From Caccoplasma_A sp045587545 (GTDB taxonomy: Bacteria; Bacteroidota; Bacteroidia; Bacteroidales; G3-4614), in the NCBI GenBank assembly GCA_045587545.1, contig JAZNCN010000001.1, positions 23,285-87,284 on the forward strand: a stretch of DNA of 64,000 bases, read 5' to 3'. The position numbers and the translations under genes were made by a program. How positions within the stretch are numbered: the stretch's first letter is position 1; every line of letters begins with the position of its first letter. Of this stretch, positions 55,755 to 64,000 are shown one piece after another. The notes under the pieces were generated by a model. That model had not been told where the DNA came from. It worked only from the letters and a program-made list of their open reading frames with translations, and did not search any database.

Positions 55755-56225
55755 ATGGCACTTGGAACACTTTTAGGTATTGGTAGTAGTATTTTCGGTG
55801 GTATAATGGGTGCAAAAGCAGCACGACAAGCCGAAGATAATATAAAGAAACAACAAGAGAAAAATGAAGCATGGTATAATAGAAGATATAATGAAGATGC
55901 GACACAAAGAGCAGATGCAATCCGAATGCTAAACAAAACAAGAGATTTCATAAAAGAAAGAAACAAACAAGCAGAAGGAGTTGCAGCCGTTATGGGTACT
56001 CCAGCAAGTGCTGTAGCTGTTGAGAAAGCAAGAAACAACTCTATTATAGGTGATGTAACTTCTCAAATTATAGCTGATAATGAAGCAAGGAAAGATAACA
56101 TCGAACAAATCTATATGGATAGAGATAACAATTATCAATCTCAACTAAATCAAATCCAATTGAATAAAGCACAACAAATAGCAAATGCTACTGCAGGTGC
56201 TGCATCGGCAGTAGCTAAAATGTAA
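55755..56225 (+). CDS. Probable internal virion / DNA-ejection protein (T7 gp14-like organisation)
   Basis: A 156-aa protein. A Gly/Ala-rich hydrophobic N-terminus (MALGTLLGIGSSIFGGIMGAK) is followed by a long helix (RQAEDNIKKQQEKNEAWYNRRYNED), a small-residue hinge (EGVAAVMGTPASAVAV), another helix (DNEARKDNIEQIYMDRDNNYQSQLNQ) and an Ala-rich tail (ATAGAASAVAKM). This layout resembles internal virion proteins such as T7 gp14, and sequence identity is low. It heads a three-gene block (27 and 5 bases between genes) leading into the giant ORF. Confidence 0.6.
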   Translation: MALGTLLGIGSSIFGGIMGAKAARQAEDNIKKQQEKNEAWYNRRYNEDATQRADAIRMLNKTRDFIKERNKQAEGVAAVMGTPASAVAVEKARNNSIIGDVTSQIIADNEARKDNIEQIYMDRDNNYQSQLNQIQLNKAQQIANATAGAASAVAKM

Positions 56226-56252
56226 TATCGGCAATTTCTAATGTAATTTCCC

Positions 56253-57401
56253 ATGAGCAAAACAAAAGATAAAATTTTATTTACAGGTAATGAAAAAGAT
56301 TACTCCCCTACTCAATCGGAAAGTTATAAAAAGGCGGGAGAAGAAGCAAAACAAAATGCTATTGATAAAGCAGAAGAAAATTTTGAAAGACCTTCTGTTA
56401 GAAAAGTGAAAGAGAAAGAAAGTGTAAAGACTTTATTTAATAGTATTATAGGAAATAATTCTACTAATGAAGCAAATAACACGACTACTAATACAAATAC
56501 ATTCGTTCCCAGCAACTACTCTGAAATAAGGAGGTATATTGAAGAGCAATACCCAACCTCTGATGACTTAATAAAAAAAGAGAAACGTGAGATGCGTTTA
56601 GCAAAAATTTCGGACGGGATTTCTGCTATCGCTAATTTGATTGCTACTACTAAAGGTGCTCAAAATAGTTTTACGGGAGAAAACACAAGAACCGAAAACA
56701 CAAGAAAAAAATGGGATGAGTTCTATAAGAAACGTGAAGAGGAAAAGAAATCATTATATGATGAACTTGTGGATGCTATGAAAACCGAAGAAGCTATTAG
56801 ATATAGAAATAAAAAAGACGAAGAAGAGAAAGAACGATACGAGAACGAAATTGCCCACCGTAACGAACGCGAAAAAATTGCTGACGACCGATATACACAA
56901 GAGCAAAACGACAAGAAAGAACGCGAAAAAATTGCTGACGACCGATATACACAAGAGCAAAACAAATGGAGAGAAACATTTGAAGAGAATAAACGAAGAT
57001 TCAACGAAAGTATAAGAGTTAGAGAAGAAGAGGTTAAAGCGAGGGCTATAAAAGGCGTTCGTGGTAAACAACTCGGTTTCGTAGATGGTAGCGGAAATCA
57101 AGTGAGCATCTATGAGAATGTATGGAAAGGTTCAATGCAACAAGTATATGATGTACTCTACGAAGATATGGTCAAAGCCTACAATGAAGATAAAAATAAT
57201 AATCCAAGAGTACCAAAACATAAAACACAAAAAGAAAAAGACGATTTTGTTAAACAAAACTGGCACAAATCTCCAAGAGCCTCACAGATTATGCTCACAC
57301 TTTCTACTATTGACCCAGCCACTATGACAAGTGAGATTAATGATGACTCAAATCAAAGTTTAGGTTGGGGAAATCCTTCTAATAATACAACTGATTGGTA
57401 A
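56253..57401 (+). CDS. Coiled-coil phage protein, probable virion component
   Basis: A 382-aa, highly charged helical protein with no signal peptide. An N-terminal disordered part (to about 95) contains an Asn/Thr-rich stretch. A short hydrophobic helix (KISDGISAIANLIATTKGAQ, about 120-139) is followed by a long coiled coil (about 150-270) rich in Glu, Lys and Arg. The coil includes a duplicated 18-residue unit with REKIADDRYTQEQN. The C-terminal 110 residues look globular. Its position between the ejection-type protein and the giant ORF suggests a second internal virion protein (gp15-like role), but no direct homology is recognised. Confidence 0.55.
   Translation: MSKTKDKILFTGNEKDYSPTQSESYKKAGEEAKQNAIDKAEENFERPSVRKVKEKESVKTLFNSIIGNNSTNEANNTTTNTNTFVPSNYSEIRRYIEEQYPTSDDLIKKEKREMRLAKISDGISAIANLIATTKGAQNSFTGENTRTENTRKKWDEFYKKREEEKKSLYDELVDAMKTEEAIRYRNKKDEEEKERYENEIAHRNEREKIADDRYTQEQNDKKEREKIADDRYTQEQNKWRETFEENKRRFNESIRVREEEVKARAIKGVRGKQLGFVDGSGNQVSIYENVWKGSMQQVYDVLYEDMVKAYNEDKNNNPRVPKHKTQKEKDDFVKQNWHKSPRASQIMLTLSTIDPATMTSEINDDSNQSLGWGNPSNNTTDW
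56865..56963 (+). repeat. 54-bp in-frame tandem duplication
   Basis: A block of about 45 identical bases beginning GAACGCGAAAAAATTGCTGA occurs at 56865 and again at 56919, a period of 54 bases or 18 codons, within the coiled coil. Confidence 0.85.
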
Positions 57402-57406
57402 ATACT

Positions 57407-60400
57407 ATGAATGACAAAGAATTAAAGAAACTATATACAGCGTTGATTAACAAAGGATATTCAACCGATGATTTAGGAGATGAGAAGACTTTCAATTTGA
57501 AAATGAGCGACAAAGCTAATAGAAAAGAACTTTATGATTGGGTCTCATCTAAAGGGAATTTTAGGCTTGGCGATTATAATTCATACGAGAATAGACTTTC
57601 GTCAGTTGCCTCGGAAGAAACACAACATGAGGAACTGAAACAATCACAATTACCAACTACATCTCAATATGAGTTGCCAAATAATAAGGTTTTAATTGAT
57701 AACCCTAAATTACCTAAAGAGCCTGAATATATAGAGGGTTTTGTTCCTGCTTTTAAGCAAAGTAGTAATACTTTATGGCAAGGTATAAAAGCTTTTGCTG
57801 GAGAGGTTGCAAACATCTTTACTGGAAGTTCAAGAGATGAAAAGAACGCCCTTAACTTGATTGCAGATCTTGAGAGTAAAGGCATTGATATTAATGAAAC
57901 TTCATCTTATGTTGACAAAGACAATAGTAAAGGTAATGAAATGTTGCGTAGTCAACTCCTTAACAACCCCGACAAACAAATAGAATTTAAACAAAATCTT
58001 ATTAGAAATGGCTCAACGGAAGAGAAAGCTGATGCCATATTATATAATATTGTTGGAGAGGGTTACGAATATAGGAAATCTTTATTAAGAATTAACGATG
58101 CTATTAAAGAAGCAGGAGGTGATATTGATAAAGCTAAACGTATTTTAGAAGAAGAAAGCAAGGATACTTGGGGAGATAGAATGATTAATGAAGCATCAAG
58201 AGAACTTGCTAAGACTAAACCAACTAAAGGATTTGGAGCATGGGTTGGAGAATTAGTTCCCCAAATGATAGGTAGTGCTTCAGCAATAGCATTAAGTCTT
58301 TTTACAAGAAATCCTAAATACTCCAACCTTATTGGCATCGCAAATATGGGAGGACTTACTGCTTCTACAATGGGATCTTCAATGGTAGAGGCTCGAAATA
58401 ATGGTGCAAGCAATTTACAAACTTGGGCAGTCGGTATCGCTGATGGATCTATTGAATATGTTACAGAGAAAATTCCATTTGACAGATATACTAAAAAACT
58501 TTTCAATGGAACAAAAAAGAAAGTTTCAAAAGATATTGTAGAAGCTGTTAGTAATAATGAGATCGCTAAAAATGAACTGGAAAAACTTCTAATCAAAGCT
58601 AATAAAAAACTCGGCGGTAAATTACTGAATGGGAAAAATGTAAAAGAATATCTAACAGATATAGCAGCTGAGAGTGCATCTGAGTTTACAGCAGAGGCTT
58701 TGCAAACTATTACTCCAATGATATATCAGGATAGTGAGGATTACCCTACCCTTTCGGAGATAATCGAAAATGGTTGGGAGGGTGCAAAGGCAGGTTTATT
58801 TATGGGTAGCGTACTTGGAGGTGCAAGTAAAATAGCTGAGCACAGAGCAGAAAAAAAACGTAGAAAAGAACAGGGGTATGTTAATGTTGCTGAAGTTAAT
58901 TTTAATGATGATGAAATAAGCCCTTTTGAAGATGAAACCGATATTGTAGAGATTATTGGAAAATCTGCCAACAATAAAATTAATGTATTACATAATGGAG
59001 TAGTAAAAGAAATTGATGCTTCGCAGATACATCAAACATATAACTTCACATTTGACGAATTTTATTCGGCAGAGATTGATATGGAGCAAGAGGAGTCGTA
59101 TAATACAGGTTATAACCTATACACTTCTCAGGAAATGAACGATGCAAAGAATATGTATGACTATCAACGTCAGAGAATGATTTCTGTTGTGGGAACAAAC
59201 GAGGAGACTCTTGACGGAAACTTTGTGGATTGGTTAAACGAGGCTAAAAATGCACAGAATAGTAACGACTTTGAAAGAGCAAATACTATTATTGATTACC
59301 TAAACGCTAAACAAGTGTACGATGGTATGATACAGCGAGTGCGTGATGATATTGATGGACGCATAGAAGAAAGTAATATATTAATAGATAAACGTACTAA
59401 TAAAGCATCAGGTTTACTGCAAGGTGCAACTTTAAAACGCAATGACAGAAACGTATTTATTGTTAATGGAAATGTTTTGCGTAATGAAAATGGTAGCATA
59501 GATTTAAGCAATTCAGAGAAAAGTATTATTATTTGTGATGCAGAGACTGGTACTCTTGAACAAATCTCATCGGACGAAATTTCTTTTTTAGAGGAGTTAA
59601 GAGATCCTGTTTCTGAAAAAGAGATAAATGCAGAGGCTATCCGTCAGCAATATGCACAGGAAGCAGCCAACAAGATTGATGGTGTTGCTACATTTAATCC
59701 TGGAGATATCTATACCGTTACAACCGAAAACGGACCGATAGAGGTTCAAGTTGTAGCTAATAAACAGGGTATTGTTGATAATGGAGACGGCTCAATTAAT
59801 GTGTCAGACGGAGTAAACGTATTTCCTTTGACTAAGATCACCATACAGCAACAGGTTGATGAGGCTAATATTGCTCGCTTGGCACAGTTCGAGGAAGCAA
59901 GAACAGAAGAGAAAAATTTGGAAGAGACAGACGTAACTCCTACCGCAATGGAGCGTATCCCTAAAGATGAGCAAGGTAATCCAATTTATGAGCAGACCGA
60001 TAGTGATACCGCTTGGGACGCTATTGTAGAGCAAACAGAGGGCGATGAGGCTATGGCGCAAACCGTAGCCGATGGAATGGTTGCCGACAAAGAGGCTGCT
60101 TTGAAGAAATTGGAGAAAGCCAAGTCGAAAGGCGGTGCTACCATTGCCGAGAAGATTGCTGCCGAGAAAGAACGCAAGGCGGCGATTGATGCGGCACAGC
60201 AGGAACTTGAGATATGGAAACAAATTGCTGGTACCGCTAACCGCAGAAGAGTTAATGCGGAGAGTGAACGTAATCGTATTATTGCAGAAGAGAACGCTAT
60301 GCGTCAAGCAGAGGAAGAAAGAGTACGTGCTGAACGTGAGGAGGCTGAACGTATAGAGCGTGAAGCCCTCAACGGTGTTCCTGATATGGTGGACGATACT

Positions 60401-63400
60401 CCACAAGACGCACGAGCAAGAGGTTACAGACGTGTCAGTGGGCATAAGATTAACCGTCAAGAGCCTTTGCAAGCAGTACTGGGTAAAGAGGTTGCAGTTC
60501 GTTTCAGCGATGATGCCATTGCCAATGGTCGTGTAGCAGTCATTGATGCAGCCCAATTACAGCCGAGCCACATTCAAGGTGTGCGCAATCCCCTACACTT
60601 CATTGATGAGGCACAACCAAAGGAGCGTAACGATGAAGCGAGTGTAATGTCGGCACGTAAGATTGCCGGGGACATTCGCCCCGAAGAGATTACTTCTTCC
60701 GTTACCGCCTATACAGGTGCGCCTACCGTGAACGCACGAGGAGAAGCCATACAGGGCAACAACCGTAGTGATGCGCTCCGTCTTATGTGGGAGAGCCACC
60801 AAGACCAGGCAGCGCAGTACAAGCAGTATCTGATTGACCACGCAGAGGAGTTTGGTTTGAATGTCGATGATATTGCTACCATGGAACGTCCTGTCCTTGT
60901 GAATATGCTTGATGTGGACGATGCAGAGGCTATCAATCTTGGTCAGTATGTGGCTCAAGATACAGAGAGCGGAGGCACAGAACGTATAAAGCCAAAGAAT
61001 GCTTTGCTGAAAATAGGTAACGATATGCGTTCATTCGCCAACCTGTTGTTGAAGTCCAACGATGAGGAGACATCTTTTGCTGGGCTTGTGGACAACAACG
61101 GCGTTGAGGTCCTAAAATGGTTGGAGCGTAAGGGTTACATCTCTCCTACTCAATACCGAAGTGCTTTTGACAGCAAAGGGAAGCTTACTGCCGAGGCAAA
61201 GAACGATTTGCGCGGTATTATGTATCAAAGCATTTTCAAAAATGGTAGTACAAGACTTGAAGAGATGTTTAATGCTATGCCAGCAAAGGCTCAAAAGGCT
61301 ATTCTTGCAACTGCTTTCAGGGATTATGACAGCCCCAATGCAGAGCGTATGATTGAGGAGATACAGAACTCAATCCGTGCGTTCTATGCCCTATCGCATA
61401 GTGAGGCATTTATGAGTGCAAAGACATTTAAAGATGCACGTTCAGCTGTTGAGGCTTGGAAACGTCAATATCAATTTGATGATGTTACAGGGGAAAGTTA
61501 TATTCCTGCCGAAAATTTCAGTAACTTTGCATTGTTACTTGCTACTATGTATAAAGGAGAAAATCAGTCTTTTATGCAAAGTACTTTTAATAGTTTATTT
61601 GACCTTATTCAAGGCACACAAGAACCAAACCTGTTTGAGCAACCTGATAATACGCCTCGTACTCTTGCTCAAGCAATTAAAGAAGTTTTAAATTTAGATT
61701 ATAATGGACAACAGCGAAGCAATGTATTGGTTGGCGATAATTCAGCAAGCCAACGAGGGCAGCAAGGAAGCACAGGAGATGCTGCAACAGGAGAACGAAT
61801 TGAGAGTGGAGAACGGACAGCCGACAGTGCAGGAAGCATTGAAAGCGGTAGCGGACAGGGCGAAGTAGGAACTCTATTTCAATACTTTACAGGTTCTCTT
61901 GCAGAACTAATTTCACAAGCAAAACAATCAGCGCAGGAACTTATAAAAAAAGTTATTGCGCCTGTTTCTACTCGTCTAAAAGAAGACCTATCAGCGAAAG
62001 GTATTTTCATTGACGATGAATACAAACACGTGATTGACAACAATGCGGTTCGCCATACACTAAAAAAACATAGTGGTAAAAACGAGGAGAAACGAGGTCA
62101 AATTCCTATTGTTGAAGCAGACTTTGATAGAATTGCTGATGTTGTAGAAAATTACGATGAAGTTGAAGTGTTGCCCGGAAATACAACAGCTCAACGAATA
62201 ATTTACCAAAAAGCATATCCCGATGGCACTGTGATGTTTGTTGAAGAACAGCGCATCGGAAGAAAAGAATTAGCAGCGGTAACAATGTGGAAAAAGAGAA
62301 ATCCCACTCTCACCGACGCTAATCGTACTGAAACGACGCAGATTTCGGATTTGAATGGGATTTCTGATAACAAAGATACAACAAATTCTCAAACTACCAA
62401 CGAGTTAGGAGAAAAAAATGCAGTATCGTCTATTCAAGAGCAGATACAGGCAGCAGAGGCAGAAAAGGATTTGCGCCGCAAACTCGCAGACTTCAATGTT
62501 GGCGATGTTGTGCGTGATTACTACAATCAGAAGTTGTACCGTATCAAGAAACATTCAAAGAACGGTGTTTCTACCATTGCTATGCTCGATGAGGAAGGCA
62601 ATGAAGTAGGCACAATCCAAATTAACACACACAACAATAGTCGTTATAGTCTTGCCGAAGCACCTGTAAAGGCAGAGACTCCGACTATATCACAGGAGAG
62701 TGAGCAAGTCAGTGACCAAGATAATACCCCCTACTCTATCACTCCTGCTCAATATACCACCAAGAAAGGCAAGGTGCTTGATATGCACCTCGTGAAGTTT
62801 GCAGGCACTCTGACGAAAGAACAGCAGAGAGCTGCCAAAGAACTTGCAAAAGCCGAAAAGGGTTGGTATGACCGTGAGCAGGGCGGATTTATGATGCGTA
62901 GCGAGGAGAGTGCAAAAAGTTTAGCCGGAACTATACTCGGTAATGAGGAGGCTGTTAGTGATGCACAGCCTGTTTCAATGAGAGACATTGCAAAAATAAA
63001 TTCTACAAATAGTGATTTGTTAAGCGATGAGGGTGCTACTGACGACAAGGTTATTGTATCTAATGCCATTGGTAAAACATTCACTCGTATTGATAAGAGC
63101 AATGACGGTACTCCTTATGAAGCATCTTTGACATTTACAGGTATTGAAGATGGTTATGTTACGCTTGATGCAAATTTAGTTGATTTTGGAGGTCCTCACA
63201 AAATGAGTGTGGCTGAAGCTGCCGAAGCTTTAAGAAATGGAAGGTGGCAAGAAAAAGTTTCAACAGAGGCTAAAAACGAGGGGCAATTCGGACTTGTCAG
63301 CGATGAGCGTATGGCTGAACTTAAAGAACGACTACGCAAGAAATTGGGTGGACAGTTGAATGTTGGTATTGACCCTGAAATTCTTGCTATCGGTTTGGAA

Positions 63401-64000
63401 ATTGCTGTAGGGCATATTGACAGAGGTGTTAAGTCTTTTACTGACTTTGCCAAAGTTATGATTGCTGATTTGGGCGATGTTGTTCGTCCTTATCTTAAAG
63501 CATTCTATAATGGTGCAAGAGATTTGCCCGAAGTAACAGAGAATGGTTTGGCTAATGAAATGACCTCTTATGAGGAAGTACAGCAGTTTAATGTTGCTAC
63601 TATCGGTAAAGAGCATAGCGACCCATTTACAACGGCAGAAATTGTTGTTGCCGAACAGGCACACAATCAAGAAGCCGAGCAAGCGAAACAGGAAATTATA
63701 AACCAACGTAACAATGAAAGGAGAAATGAAGATGAACAAACGTCAGCAAATACAGAAACTGTTGCAAGCGAAACAGAGGTTATTGCAAGCAAGGCAGAAA
63801 GCAACATCGAAACAGCAACAACTGAAGAGCAACTAAATAATGTTGTTGCCACTATTGATAAACAGATTGAGGAGGTAAACAAGCAACTTGCCCTATTGGG
63901 CTACTATGAAGCGGATATTGACGATAGTCAGTTCCACGAAAGTTACGGCTATATGCGTAGTGCAGAGAAGAAAGCCGTAAAAGATGCTGATACCCTCGCT
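57407..64000 (+). CDS. Giant phage polyvalent-type protein (5' 2198 codons; open at window edge)
   Basis: One frame runs without a stop from the ATG at 57407 to the last base: at least 2198 codons. Residues 277-330 and 417-475 hold Gly/Ala-rich hydrophobic segments (WVGELVPQMIGSASAIALSL; NGWEGAKAGLFMGSVLGGAS) suited to membrane insertion. A coiled coil spans about 896-990. A ParB/DdrB-like domain follows (about 1005-1430) with Gly1117-Asn-Asn-Arg1120 in the GNNRSDAL motif. A Barnase/EndoU/colicin-like RNase domain lies at about 1525-1635 (His1541, Arg1549, His1550). Conserved mobile-element modules are GWYDREQGGFMMRSEESAKS (from about 1819) and GIDPEILAIGLEIAVGHI with LGDVVRPYLKAFY (about 1985-2042). 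The end (LLGYYEADIDDSQFHESYGY) is the kind of sequence that precedes methylase/helicase modules in Bacteroidetes elements. Starting 5 bases after the coiled-coil gene. Confidence 0.8.
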   Translation, partial: MNDKELKKLYTALINKGYSTDDLGDEKTFNLKMSDKANRKELYDWVSSKGNFRLGDYNSYENRLSSVASEETQHEELKQSQLPTTSQYELPNNKVLIDNPKLPKEPEYIEGFVPAFKQSSNTLWQGIKAFAGEVANIFTGSSRDEKNALNLIADLESKGIDINETSSYVDKDNSKGNEMLRSQLLNNPDKQIEFKQNLIRNGSTEEKADAILYNIVGEGYEYRKSLLRINDAIKEAGGDIDKAKRILEEESKDTWGDRMINEASRELAKTKPTKGFGAWVGELVPQMIGSASAIALSLFTRNPKYSNLIGIANMGGLTASTMGSSMVEARNNGASNLQTWAVGIADGSIEYVTEKIPFDRYTKKLFNGTKKKVSKDIVEAVSNNEIAKNELEKLLIKANKKLGGKLLNGKNVKEYLTDIAAESASEFTAEALQTITPMIYQDSEDYPTLSEIIENGWEGAKAGLFMGSVLGGASKIAEHRAEKKRRKEQGYVNVAEVNFNDDEISPFEDETDIVEIIGKSANNKINVLHNGVVKEIDASQIHQTYNFTFDEFYSAEIDMEQEESYNTGYNLYTSQEMNDAKNMYDYQRQRMISVVGTNEETLDGNFVDWLNEAKNAQNSNDFERANTIIDYLNAKQVYDGMIQRVRDDIDGRIEESNILIDKRTNKASGLLQGATLKRNDRNVFIVNGNVLRNENGSIDLSNSEKSIIICDAETGTLEQISSDEISFLEELRDPVSEKEINAEAIRQQYAQEAANKIDGVATFNPGDIYTVTTENGPIEVQVVANKQGIVDNGDGSINVSDGVNVFPLTKITIQQQVDEANIARLAQFEEARTEEKNLEETDVTPTAMERIPKDEQGNPIYEQTDSDTAWDAIVEQTEGDEAMAQTVADGMVADKEAALKKLEKAKSKGGATIAEKIAAEKERKAAIDAAQQELEIWKQIAGTANRRRVNAESERNRIIAEENAMRQAEEERVRAEREEAERIEREALNGVPDMVDDTPQDARARGYRRVSGHKINRQEPLQAVLGKEVAVRFSDDAIANGRVAVIDAAQLQPSHIQGVRNPLHFIDEAQPKERNDEASVMSARKIAGDIRPEEITSSVTAYTGAPTVNARGEAIQGNNRSDALRLMWESHQDQAAQYKQYLIDHAEEFGLNVDDIATMERPVLVNMLDVDDAEAINLGQYVAQDTESGGTERIKPKNALLKIGNDMRSFANLLLKSNDEETSFAGLVDNNGVEVLKWLERKGYISPTQYRSAFDSKGKLTAEAKNDLRGIMYQSIFKNGSTRLEEMFNAMPAKAQKAILATAFRDYDSPNAERMIEEIQNSIRAFYALSHSEAFMSAKTFKDARSAVEAWKRQYQFDDVTGESYIPAENFSNFALLLATMYKGENQSFMQSTFNSLFDLIQGTQEPNLFEQPDNTPRTLAQAIKEVLNLDYNGQQRSNVLVGDNSASQRGQQGSTGDAATGERIESGERTADSAGSIESGSGQGEVGTLFQYFTGSLAELISQAKQSAQELIKKVIAPVSTRLKEDLSAKGIFIDDEYKHVIDNNAVRHTLKKHSGKNEEKRGQIPIVEADFDRIADVVENYDEVEVLPGNTTAQRIIYQKAYPDGTVMFVEEQRIGRKELAAVTMWKKRNPTLTDANRTETTQISDLNGISDNKDTTNSQTTNELGEKNAVSSIQEQIQAAEAEKDLRRKLADFNVGDVVRDYYNQKLYRIKKHSKNGVSTIAMLDEEGNEVGTIQINTHNNSRYSLAEAPVKAETPTISQESEQVSDQDNTPYSITPAQYTTKKGKVLDMHLVKFAGTLTKEQQRAAKELAKAEKGWYDREQGGFMMRSEESAKSLAGTILGNEEAVSDAQPVSMRDIAKINSTNSDLLSDEGATDDKVIVSNAIGKTFTRIDKSNDGTPYEASLTFTGIEDGYVTLDANLVDFGGPHKMSVAEAAEALRNGRWQEKVSTEAKNEGQFGLVSDERMAELKERLRKKLGGQLNVGIDPEILAIGLEIAVGHIDRGVKSFTDFAKVMIADLGDVVRPYLKAFYNGARDLPEVTENGLANEMTSYEEVQQFNVATIGKEHSDPFTTAEIVVAEQAHNQEAEQAKQEIINQRNNERRNEDEQTSANTETVASETEVIASKAESNIETATTEEQLNNVVATIDKQIEEVNKQLALLGYYEADIDDSQFHESYGYMRSAEKKAVKDADTLA
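61704..61868 (+). CDS. Nested out-of-frame small ORF inside the giant gene
   Basis: In the +1 frame relative to the giant ORF, ATG at 61704 to TAG at 61868 encodes 54 residues starting MDNSEAMYWLAIIQQANEGS and ending ALKAVADRAK. It looks like a compact amphipathic helical protein. The giant frame over the same bases gives a Gly/Ser/Gln-rich linker (for example SASQRGQQGSTGDAATGE). Either it is a real overprinted gene, or the linker arose from an older gene now read out of frame. No homologue is recognised. Confidence 0.4.
   Translation: MDNSEAMYWLAIIQQANEGSKEAQEMLQQENELRVENGQPTVQEALKAVADRAK

Larger units (their letters stand above)
53250..64000. mobile_element. Left portion of an integrated element, probable prophage (right end outside window)
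   Basis: From just after the ppdK terminator the sequence changes in gene content and base composition: tyrosine integrase, regulatory repeats, a terminase-like small gene, internal-virion-like proteins and a giant polyvalent-type gene. The left boundary is set between the ppdK terminator (53240) and the integrase-proximal repeats (53298). The exact attachment site cannot be seen without the right end, and no tRNA is adjacent. A conjugative element is the alternative, but the virion-like gene cassette favours a phage. Confidence 0.7.

Noticed and set aside
59804..60556. 250-codon minus-strand ORF opposite the giant gene
   Set aside because: It lies antisense to a coiled coil and ParB-like domain with coherent sequence; the antisense product is low-complexity Ser/Leu/Cys.

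Overview
The window is AT-rich chromosomal DNA (roughly one third G+C outside the right end) from a member of the order Bacteroidales. The evidence is a Bacteroidetes-style gene set: type IX secretion-type C-terminal domains, a PorT-family barrel, DUF5606, a PUR-family DUF3276 protein, a long Rho with a disordered insert and a fused-length NusB. Promoters are of the TAnnTTTG type and Shine-Dalgarno sequences are largely absent. Genus cannot be fixed from the sequence.

Left part (1-31302) is mostly housekeeping. It begins with the end of a moxR-DUF58 operon, a pair of overlapping HU-type genes (one a membrane-anchored HU-LysM fusion) and rho. A minus-strand run follows (glnS, TPR protein, lipoprotein, murB, metallo-beta-lactamase-fold hydrolase). 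Divergent from it is a long plus-strand series: mutS2, small membrane protein, dxs, trkA, trkH, a promoter-like tandem repeat, ftsK, lolA-like, trxB, Crp/Fnr regulator and an LTA-synthase-like phosphotransferase. Then come lptB, mlaE-mlaF, tRNA-Cys(GCA), a TPR protein and recJ.

Middle part (31303-53171): a repeat-rich island holds a BspA-like leucine-rich-repeat surface protein with a type IX sorting tail and, just upstream, a strongly structured RNA with its own promoter and terminator that resembles 6S RNA. After this come the nusB-yajC-ybbR-coaE-DUF5606 operon, a PUR-family protein, uvrA with a lytic transglycosylase and a CHU_C-domain secreted protein, a LysM/periplasmic-binding protein with a PorT-family barrel, and a probable thiamine-salvage operon (MFS transporter, PnuC/PnuT, thiamine pyrophosphokinase). 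rlmD and a highly expressed-looking ppdK close the section.

Right part (about 53250-64000) is the left end of an integrated mobile element, best read as a prophage. It has a tyrosine recombinase preceded by helically phased repeats, a control region with iterons and palindromes, a small terminase-like protein on the minus strand, and then a plus-strand block: a 156-aa protein resembling internal virion (ejection) proteins, a 382-aa coiled-coil protein and a giant reading frame of at least 2198 codons open at the window edge. The giant product looks like a phage polyvalent protein: membrane-active N-terminal part, coiled coil, ParB/DdrB-like domain, Barnase/EndoU/colicin-like RNase domain and conserved Bacteroidetes mobile-element modules. 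An out-of-frame 54-codon ORF is nested in one of its linkers. This block is the most likely place for an undescribed system: an ejection apparatus whose largest subunit carries enzymatic cargo.
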